A model generated the notes under the pieces. The model saw nothing but the letters and a program-made list of their open reading frames with translations. It was not told the DNA's origin and searched no databases. From positions 42,921,552 through 42,985,551 of the forward strand of contig OY755252.1 in NCBI GenBank assembly GCA_963576725.1: DNA of 64,000 bases, read 5' to 3'. Positions 56,390 through 64,000 of this stretch are shown here, piece by piece. Made by a program: the position numbers and the translations under genes. Numbering within the stretch: position 1 is the stretch's first letter; each line of letters begins with the position of its first letter. Origin of the DNA: Azorinus chamasolen. Taxonomy: Eukaryota; Mollusca; Bivalvia; Cardiida; Solecurtidae.

Positions 56390-59300
56390 GTAACAATATC
56401 TTAAAGATTGAAAATGACGCTGTCTTTAGCCGTGGCATTTCGTCAATTCTAATTTTTAAACGATTTCACTGAAATTTTCAGTCATTTTGAATCGGTTCAA
56501 AGCCTTGCAAATAATACGAGTAATCTGTCTAGTTTAGAATAAAAAGGAAATGTCAAGATCTGTTTGAAATGACAGAAATATATAAAATGCAATTAGTGTG
56601 TATAAAAGGTTTATGGTGAATTCGCCTAATGACCAACTCGCCTACAATTAGATATATAGTAACCCGAATGGTGAATTCGCCTAGAAAGCAATTACATATT
56701 GATTGTATTTCGCACCTATTGTAAGGTATCGATAACATAACAAAACGTGTTTTCATGTAGTGTTGACCAAGATTGAACTTTTGAGTATAGCCACTGATCA
56801 TCATATGCATTTGAAAGTTTATATACTCACTCTGTTGATAACCATTTATATTTCGATTTTATATCAAAATATATACTTGTGCGTATGGAAAGTAAATAAA
56901 TTCTGGCTTCGCATTATTCCCTCCCTACAAAGTCACTGATGGGACTGGGAATCGGATTTTGCCAATTTACTTAAATATGGTTTTACTGACTGTGTTATTT
57001 TTAAACTAAATTAAAGTAACCCAATATTTACCCTGGCCATCTGTATGTATAATACTTATATTTTCTCATGTTGGTGCAAGCATTTTTATTTTCACTATAA
57101 TAATGGTGCATTCTGTTTGCACCCACCCCTTTCAACCGGGTTATCAAATTTGCACGTAGCGATTAGGGTCTACACTTATCTTTTGGTTTAATTAAAAAAA
57201 AACCATTTGGATAAGAAAACAACAAGGCAAGTTCTTGTTACAAACAGCTTTGTTTCATTGGCATGTTACTGGTAGATCTACCTGTAATATAAGGTGTGAA
57301 ATACAATCACTATATAATTGCTTTCTAGGCGAATTCACCATTTGGGTTACTATATATCTAATTGTAGGCGAGTTGTCATTAGGCGAATTCACCAGCACCC
57401 GTATAAAATACACATTCACGAATTGTATGAATTGTAAATTTGTATGAACACTAACGCTCTATTCCTGGCGATTCGTGTTTCTTAAAGTTTAAATTACATT
57501 ATGTGTATGACAGTTGTGCAGTTGTATAGTAATATTTTAAAACATTTGTTCATCTTGAAATAATAAATTTTCAGAAGAAAATCATCAAAAGTATAAATTT
57601 TACTTGCTAAATAGATCGAGTCAGCTGCTACGAAATTTTGACCTACTTCCTATTGATTTGTGTGCTTTAATTGGTCAGTATCAAAACAGCATTTCCGTGC
57701 AAGAAAATTGATGTTGCGGGATTTTTTGCGGGACTAAATTCGTTCCGATAAAAATTCATAACAATGATTATTTTGAAATTTATGATTATACAGCGCAATT
57801 GAAGAAAAGTAAATATGACCATTGCTGACGTAATGGTGTTTTCCAAAATGGTGGACAAATAGCATCCAATTTAATGTTTTTATAGATGGCCCCATAAAGG
57901 TCCATGAAAGGGTCTGCAGAAAGGTCCATTTATTAACGAGCCCTTTTCATAGAGGCTATTGACAAAAACTAGGTCACGGAAATAAACTCTGTGTTGAGAA
58001 AACTACGTGATTACACAATGCACGAATCGATAGGGTACCACGAATCCATAGGAATTTGCCATGATGTGAATCGGACCAATAAAATAATTCGTAATATCGT
58101 TTATTGGTTTGATGCGGGTGGTGGTGGTTTTGTCAAACTACCAGTTCGTCAAATTTATTTTGTATAGTAAGCAAAAAAGTGGTTTCATCAAACTGATATT
58201 TATACAGTGGGTAGGTCAATTAGCGGTATTGGGTGCTCATAATGTTGCTGGAGAAATCGCCTTATGACGAAATCTGTGTGGCTTTATAGCTCAGTCAGTA
58301 GAGTGTTGGCGTGGTAAACCAAAGACCCTGTGTTTGAGTGTCAGTTGAGTCACAACTTTTTCACCATGTTACATATATATATATATAGCAAAAATATACT
58401 GTAAACTAAATAACATTTTTTTGCAAATGATGCTGATCCATCATCCATGGAACGATTTACCTCGGACCATTGTCTCACTCTCAGCAATGTCATTAACCCT
58501 TTCCTCCATAGGCTATTTTTAGACCCAACCTCTTTGAATGAATCTACCAAAAAGGAGCATTAATTAGAGAAAAGGAAAATGTTATACAATGAAGAAAATA
58601 TTCCAAAATAGGGAATTAATATAATACATAAATACTTGAACTGCTCTGATCTAATATTTCAGCCACTAAGGGCCTTTTTCAAAGATTATCATGTCATGAC
58701 ATATTATCATGTCAAGATTATCATATCATGACATGATAATCTTTGAAAAAGGCCCTTTAAGTGGTCGAAATATTAGATCAGAGCAGTTCAAGTATTTATG
58801 AAAATGTTATAATTGTGTAGTATAGAAACCATTGTGATAAATAGAGCATTTGCTCCATAGGAGTAAATGCTCTATTTATCACAATGGTTTCAAAAAGTGA
58901 CTGTTACAGAGGCTCAGAAAGGGGTATTTATAGAGGAAAGGGTTAAGTAGTTTCAAGAAGAGACTTGAGATTCACTCCAAATTGCAATGTGGATAAAGCA
59001 AACATACTAGTACATGATTAAAAAATGCTAAACAAGAACAATTGATCAGGGGTTATCTTGGTCTAAATGCTTGATGAAAAAAATTCTCTCAGTTTATCAA
59101 ATATATGTATGATGCGATATTTAAAAAAACTAGTGAGAATTTCAAAAAATGTCCTGTTGTGTGCTGTTGATCATTTGTAGGGCTGTAACGAGTATCTGAG
59201 TGCCCATGTACTAGATCTCTGCTAGTATTTGTTCATAAAAAGATTTATCGTTGGACCATTTCTACCCAAGTTGGCTAAATATTTGGCCAAATTTCAAAGA

Positions 59301-62300
59301 ATTATGCTGAAATCAATGTAACGCATAGGCAAACAGAGCAGACTCTGGCTCCTTGATCGGGCAGCTCTAGATAAGAATTTGCTAAGATGTAAAAAAGTGT
59401 AATTATCAAATAAAGGATTAAATGTGCTGCTGTATGAGATTATTTTGTTTCAAGAATTACATTTTTTTGTTGGCAGGTAGATGATGCCTTGATGTTGGAT
59501 ACCGAAAATGAAGATCTTCTGAAGCTGAAAAATGACTTACAGGTGTGTATTGTGTCATTTCTTTGATATAATGTAATGATAGTGGTATTTTTATATGTGT
59601 GCTAGTTTTAATGGTTTGCATACTTTTTAACCTTTAGCACGCTTAGCAAAATTTTCGTTCTTCAAAATTTGTTATATCAAAAAGACAATTATCAATTTTA
59701 ACCCTTTGAATAATAAATTTTCAAAATGGACTGGCAAAGTATTGTTTGCCAATAGCCCTTTCCCAGTTCAATATTCATGTAAGAAACAATGACGTCGTGA
59801 ATATTAATTAGTTTATTTTTGATAATAACATAATTCTGAACTCAGTACGTTTTGGTTCAGACAGAAACTGCAGAATCCGATCTATATTGTACCATAAGCA
59901 AGCAGATCAGACCCTGATCAGATGGCTCCTATAGGAGCTGTCTGATCTTGATCTGGGTCTACACTGTTTGCAAATGCTTGAATTTAGGGATTTATATGAG
60001 GGAAAGCGATAGGGTCCATTCAGTATGAAAGGCTTACATTTTGATAGGGTAGTATGAATGATAGAGTGATAAACTGGATAGACCATGATCAGCACTATGA
60101 TCTGGGCTACACTGGTTGTAAATGCCAGTGCACTCATTTTCTGCATTCAAAGGGATATACATGTATTATTTCATTCATTTTTGACAAAATCCCTTCAGTG
60201 TTAAACATTTAGATTTTGATTGGTTGTCTGACCATGTACCTGTTTGGTATCTCAAATTGATACAATATGTTTGGGTTTTATTTTAACCCTTTCTCCCATA
60301 AAATAGGCCTTTCTATACGTCTCTGTAAAAGTCACTTCTTGAAACCATTGTGATAAATAGAGCATTTGGTCATTTGCTCCATAGGAGCAAAAGCTCTATT
60401 TATCACAATGTTTTCTAAAATACACAATTCTAAAATTTTCCTTTTCTCTAGTAATTGCTCCTTTTCAGTAGATTTATTCAAAGAGGTTTGATCTAAAAAT
60501 AGCATATGAGGGAATGGGATAACATGCCCATGAGTGTTAAAAGGTTAATATTTGAGAATTCATTACTTAATCTCAAGTTGGCTCAAATACATTTAACCCA
60601 TTCCCTCATAGGCTATTTTAGATCCAGTCCCTTTGAATAAATCTGCTGAAAAGGACCATTAACCAGAAAAAAAAGAAATTTTTAGAAGTGTGTAGTTTTG
60701 AAATCATTATGATAAATAGAGAATTTGTTTCTATGGAACAATTGCTCAATCTTTCTTAAGTTTCAAAAAGTGACTTTTACTGAGGTGTCAAATGGCATCA
60801 ATAGGAGGTGTAAATCCTATTAGTATGCAGATTTGCATATAGTAAAAATATTATCCAAAATATATATAGGAAGGAATGATGAGTGAACAAACAGATGCAA
60901 TTTTTAATATAGATGTACATGTATACACAAAATTCACAGGATAAACTATTATTTCTTACACCCGAAAATGAAATTTACAAAACAATTTATAATTACTTAC
61001 CCAGAACTGACAAGTTGTCAAGTTATGGCTCAAACCTTTCAACCCTAGGCCATTTTTGTCTGCAAAAACTTTGGCTGGTTTCAATTTTCAAAAGTATTTG
61101 TATGTTTTATCTTTTCCTTGAAATTAAAACTTGATCAGATCATCAAATAGTTTCAGAGCTGTACACAAGAAGAGTATGTGAAGTATTTTGTGTGGTTCTC
61201 TTCTAAGCCCTATCACATTGATTCTCATTTAACCCTTCGCTTGCTATTCACGTCAATATACCTACCTGTAAATAGTGAAGACCCAGATGAGACAGTTCCT
61301 GCTGGAGCTGTTTCATCAGGGTCTGCACTATTTACAAGTTGATTGTGCAACCAATGCACTCCACAGCAGTGATTGCACAGCGAAATACTTGTACACAGTG
61401 AAGATATATGTAATTATACAACAGGGCATGGGTAAAGAAGGGGAAATGTATTTTAAAATTCAGCAAGCGAAGGGTTAAAATGCCTCTCTGAGATAAGATT
61501 TTCAGGAGTTTTTTTTTTTTTCGCCAAACCCGATCTTGCTGGTACTCATTAGAATTGCGACTCCGAGACAATTCTAAAGTTTACCTGCAAGACAGAGTTT
61601 GGCGTAGAAATAAGATAAATGAGATGTCTCTTGTCTACAGCTCCAGGTTTGGATCCATATGGGTAACATTGTTTCTGTTTGCAAAGATTGTCACAAACAA
61701 CGATTGTCACAAATGAATGAAAATTGTGGTCAAGTAACAGATGATTGTAGTTCAAATATGACATATGAATCACCTGAATATGTTTAATGTGTTGTTAGAT
61801 TGTATTTTATAGATGAGCGAAGCAAACTTTTCGCAAAAGCTCCCATTGGCAGACCCAGTGTAAGTACATAGTGGTAGGGGACTGGTAGGAATTGGACTGG
61901 AAGCAATTGCAGGCACCCCTATCATATCGCAACATACCACTTATTCATACTATTTTACATCAGATTGAAAAATTTGTGATCTTTGTTTCTAGGATTTGCA
62001 GTATATTATTATCTTGTCTATACAGCGTTCATGGTTCGATTTGTTTAAAAAAATGAAGATTATTGAATACAAATGGGAGTAGATTTTACCTTTTAACCTT
62101 TCCTCCATGAATATTCATGTAAGAAATGAGTAGTTGCTTGCTAGAATTCATGATAATTTCAACTGTGAAAACAATAGTGATTGTCATAAATTGGGCATTG
62201 CAGTAATTGTGGTCGTAAGATCTTTAGTTAGACAGGTCTTAATAAGTATACACGCAAATTCATACATCTGAAATCACAAACAAAGTAGTGTCAAAGGAGA

Positions 62301-63307
62301 GAAATGTCTAACATAATTGTATACAGTATTGTATTGTATTTGAAATGGACATAAACAATTTCATGTAATCTTCTTCGGCATTTACTCAAGCTTAAGTTTA
62401 TGGTTGATCCGTTGAACGTGTTCAACCCTTTATCTGTTACAGACGCCTTGTGATGCCTTTGCAGAAGACAGTAGACTCAGATCAGACAGCTTCTGTAGAA
62501 GCTGGAGCTGCCTGACCAGGACCGGCTGTCTTTACTTATGGAACCAATACCTTATTGAACTCATTCCATAGTGTTTTTCATGGCCTAAATCCCTTTGTGA
62601 ATGTGGCATAACAAAGATCCATTTAATGAATATTAATGAGGAGATAAATTTATTATATAAATATTCACAAGGAAAAGTGTTATCATAAATACATGGCTGT
62701 GTTTCACGCATTTGTAAACAGAGTAGACCCAGATCAGACAGCTCCTAGAGGAGCTGTCTGATCAGGGTCTGCTTTGTTTGCTAGTAGAATTTGATAGATC
62801 TGTTTCTTTGCTTTCTAAAATGTCTACAATGTTCCATCTTCCATATTTCTTTATACCTATTTTGTTAATGAATATTCAGTAGGTATTTTAATTTGGAATA
62901 AACATAGAACAGGGAACCAGGGTTAACATCATATACAAGTATGCAGTGAACTTGATAAAACCAAATCATAAGTTTTAAGATGAGATAATTTCACAATAAT
63001 TACATATACATGTACCATACCAGTTCATTTTTTGAGTGAATATAGGAGAATCTATATTAAATAGTAGATTTATCTTCATGACATTTAGTTTAGATGATAT
63101 GTCATTAATTTTTTGTCGCAATTTGTGTGTATTTTGCTAACAGGAGGTGATCCAGTTGACCACAGATCTGATTGGACAGAAGCAGGCTTCTGCAGATGCA
63201 GGAGAGGAGGCGGGTACAAGTGATGAGCAAGCAGAGAGAGAGAGTGTACCAGTCAGACAATGGCAGCCGGGAGACAAGTGCCTGGCATGTTGGTCTGAGG
63301 ACAAAAT
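56336..63307 (+). CDS. SMNDC1: SMNDC1 / SPF30 splicing factor, 5' part (three coding exons, continues beyond window)
   Basis: Three exons joined by GT-AG introns encode the first 94 residues of a protein matching survival-motor-neuron-domain-containing protein 1. Exons are 56336-56389, 59477-59542 and 63144-63307. The protein starts MADDLQKNLSTYKLQLQQ, close to the vertebrate N-terminus, then has the conserved block ENEDLLKLKNDLQEVI. An acidic linker follows, then WQPGDKCLACWSEDK, the opening of the Tudor domain. In known homologues (about 238 residues) the Tudor domain binds symmetrically dimethylated arginines, and the protein is needed for spliceosome assembly in the nucleus. The start ATG has A at -3 and G at +4. 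Exons 1 and 2 end in phase 0; exon 3 ends after two bases of a codon. The rest of the Tudor domain and the C-terminus lie to the right of the window. The introns (about 3.1 and 3.6 kb) are full of hairpin elements. Function is inferred from family knowledge. Confidence 0.93.
56615..57393. mobile_element. DNA element with ~103-bp inverted ends, SMNDC1 intron 1
   Basis: Left ggtgaattcgcctaatgacc and onward to gattgtatttcgcacc; right gtgtgaaatacaatcac and onward to gtcattaggcgaattcacc. About 570 bp lie between, without coding sequence. Flanking duplication is unclear. Confidence 0.75.
57394..58279. other. SMNDC1 intron 1, no recognised element
   Basis: Intronic, AT-rich sequence with only short ORFs; nothing could be assigned. 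Confidence 0.45.
58280..58352 (+). pseudogene. tRNA-like repeat, diverged copy in SMNDC1 intron 1
   Basis: 73 nt with acceptor GGCTTTA/TTGAGTC, A box TAGCTCAGTCAG, anticodon loop GTGGTAA and a weakened T arm (tgtttgagtgtc). The flanks ctgtgtg and cacaactttttcaccatgtt match those of the copies near 1100 and 23400. This shows that a unit larger than a tRNA was copied. Confidence 0.65.
58493..58946. mobile_element. TTAA element, family M, with an insertion
   Basis: ttaaccctttcctccatagg to agaggaaagggttaa. Hairpin 58825-58891 with gataaatagagcatttgctc and centre gctccataggagt. Compared with the copy at 60283 it holds an extra ~214 bp at 58587-58800. Confidence 0.82.
58587..58800. mobile_element. 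Foldback element nested in family M
   Basis: The 174-bp palindrome 58627-58800 opens cataaatacttgaactgctc and closes gagcagttcaagtatttatg. The 11-12 bases aaaatgttata stand on both sides (58576-58586 and 58801-58811), as a target duplication would. Confidence 0.8.
58947..59476. other. SMNDC1 intron 1, 3' part
   Basis: No complete element; one decayed A hairpin start (ggcaaacagagcagactctg near 59328). It ends with a T-rich tract and the exon 2 acceptor. Confidence 0.5.
59477..59542 (+). CDS. SMNDC1: SMNDC1 coding exon 2
   Basis: 66 bases, 22 codons, preceded by a T-rich tract and the acceptor ggcag (AG at 59475-59476), followed by gtgtgt. It encodes VDDALMLDTENEDLLKLKNDLQ in two parts: a variable start and the strongly conserved NEDLLKLK-DLQ block. 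Phase 0 at both ends. Confidence 0.9.
59755..60006. mobile_element. Family A element, TTAA ends mutated, intron 2
   Basis: ccctttcccagttcaatatt to tatgagggaaagcga. Hairpin 59898-59971 with an extra ttgatc in one arm and centre ggctcctataggagct. Confidence 0.72.
60283..60522. mobile_element. TTAA element, family M, 240 bp, intron 2
   Basis: ttaaccctttctcccataaa to agggaatgggataa. Inverted relative to the copy at 58493. Hairpin gataaatagagcatttggtc with centre ctccataggag. Confidence 0.8.
60593..60815. mobile_element. Family M element, decayed right end, intron 2
   Basis: ttaacccattccctcatagg, tttgaataaatctgctgaaa, and a weak hairpin (gataaatagagaatttgttt, caattgctcaatctttct). The right end is no longer recognisable. 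Confidence 0.65.
61229..61478. mobile_element. TTAA element, family E, 250 bp, in SMNDC1 intron 2
   Basis: TTAACCCTTCGCTTGC to gcgaagggttaa, 250 bp. Nearly the same as 40790-41039, which suggests recent spread. Confidence 0.88.
61499..62419. other. SMNDC1 intron 2 with H-type fragment and lone A end
   Basis: H-type copy at 61499-61640 (cgccaaacccgatcttgctg, cagagtttggcgtagaaata). A lone family A left end lies at about 62097 (taacctttcctccatgaata). The short candidate exon at 61813 is described in the findings. Confidence 0.5.
62420..62935. mobile_element. Two family A elements side by side, intron 2
   Basis: The first is decayed (caaccctttatctgttacag, hairpin near 62465-62535). The second has a well-kept 68-nt hairpin at 62714-62781 (gacagctcctagaggagctg) and right end agggaaccagggttaa. 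Confidence 0.72.
63144..63307 (+). CDS. SMNDC1: SMNDC1 coding exon 3 (start of Tudor domain)
   Basis: 164 bases after acceptor aacag, ending before donor gtgagt at 63308. It encodes EVIQLTTDLIGQKQ, an acidic, Glu/Ala-rich linker, and the Tudor start WQPGDKCLACWSEDK. The exon leaves a split codon (AT|), so the next exon, outside the window, must begin in phase 2. Confidence 0.88.
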
Positions 63308-63479
63308 GTGAGTCCACAATTATCAAGAAGAGAAAAAAAGTTCCATAATTGAGTATATTGTCTTTTGAGTAGTCATTCTCGCATTAGAGGTCTTGTTTAT
63401 GGAAAAGTTGTGAGTTGTCTGTCTCAACAGTATGTGTACTCTAAAATTATTAGCAGACCAATAGTTTTAACTATTTACC

Positions 63480-63545
63480 TTTGCAAACAAAGTAGAACCA
63501 GATCAGACTGTAGGAGCCTTCTGGTCAGGGTCTTCTCTGTTTACC
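63480..63545. repeat. A-type hairpin, shortened, intron 3
   Basis: tgcaaacaaagtagaaccag to gggtcttctctgtttacc. The inner arm is truncated to gactgtaggagcc. Confidence 0.65.
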
Positions 63546-63603
63546 TAAGAAATAATATACATGTCTGATTCTACAGTTTCTGCCATAGTAAACATTTCCC
63601 AGG

Positions 63604-63862
63604 TTAACCCTTTACTCCATGGTTGTTCCTTTCTACGCCTTGCAAACACAGTATACCCAGATCAGACGGCTCCTGTAGGAGCCTATATGTCCTATAGGAG
63701 CCATCTGATCAGGGTCTAATCTGTTTGCTTATGATATGATTCTATGTAGTTTCTGCCAAAGCCAAATATTTCTGTGTCAGTGTGTAATTATAACAGATTA
63801 ATCTAATTAATATTCATGATGTCATCATTTCTCACATGAATATTCATGGGGCGAAGGGTTAA
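63604..63862. mobile_element. TTAA element, family A variant, 259 bp
   Basis: ttaaccctttactccatggt to catggggcgaagggttaa. Hairpin 63642-63728, whose centre is partly duplicated (gctcctgtaggagcctatat then cctataggagcc). Confidence 0.82.
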
Positions 63863-64000
63863 ATACCCATTCTCACATTTAATGTTCATGTGGCTGTTCT
63901 ATAGAAAAGTTGCAAGTCCCTTGAGCACAATGATTTTGTTACTTAGTCTGTCTCAGTAGTATATGTACTCTAAATTATTTTAATAGCAAAGACCAAGTCA

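Noticed and set aside
63105..63326. Minus-strand ORFs opposite SMNDC1 exon 3
   Set aside because: Shadow frames of the real exon on the plus strand.

Overview
The window looks like animal nuclear DNA. It is AT-rich, has one gene with clear GT-AG introns, carries a Penelope-like reverse transcriptase relic, holds tRNA-like repeats, and is packed with hundreds-of-bp hairpin elements. The mix is typical of an invertebrate, most likely a lophotrochozoan such as a bivalve mollusc. That placement is inference and no species can be named from sequence alone.

Region 1-24,622 is a large nested duplication. A roughly 3.3 kb segment at 1-3265 is repeated in inverted orientation at about 21,220-24,622. 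Each arm carries the upstream flank of a Penelope-like element, with the two elements pointing outward, and two tRNA-like repeats. Between the arms lies a head-to-tail array of related units starting near 9381, 15,465 and 20,030. The first two share about 4.2 kb; the third is diverged and holds a 55-bp minisatellite. No conventional gene is visible here. Region 24,430-28,080 holds the decayed Penelope-like reverse transcriptase and two copies of its 3'-associated sequence. Region 28,860-29,880 is a satellite whose units carry AGGTCA hexamers.

Region 30,000-56,300 is dominated by short non-autonomous DNA elements. One group has TTAA at both ends and CCCTTT-like termini (piggyBac-like by signature). 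A second group starts with CAGT and is flanked by TA (pogo/Tigger-like by signature). Most have a long central hairpin. A degenerate 'gcctatatgtactt' minisatellite lies at 45,945-47,340, and a 126-codon minus-strand ORF at 44,011-44,391 may encode a small single-pass membrane protein.

Region 56,336-63,307 is the one recognisable cellular gene: the first three coding exons of SMNDC1/SPF30, a Tudor-domain splicing factor, on the plus strand. The gene runs off the right edge, and its introns are filled with the same hairpin elements.

The main structural result concerns the hairpins. Many TTAA elements with otherwise different bodies share a hairpin of the same length (68 nt when the centre is even, 67 nt when odd) in the same register. 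Several CAGT element families with different ends share another hairpin core of about 82 nt. The two core types often share the same centre, GCTCCTNNAGGAGC.
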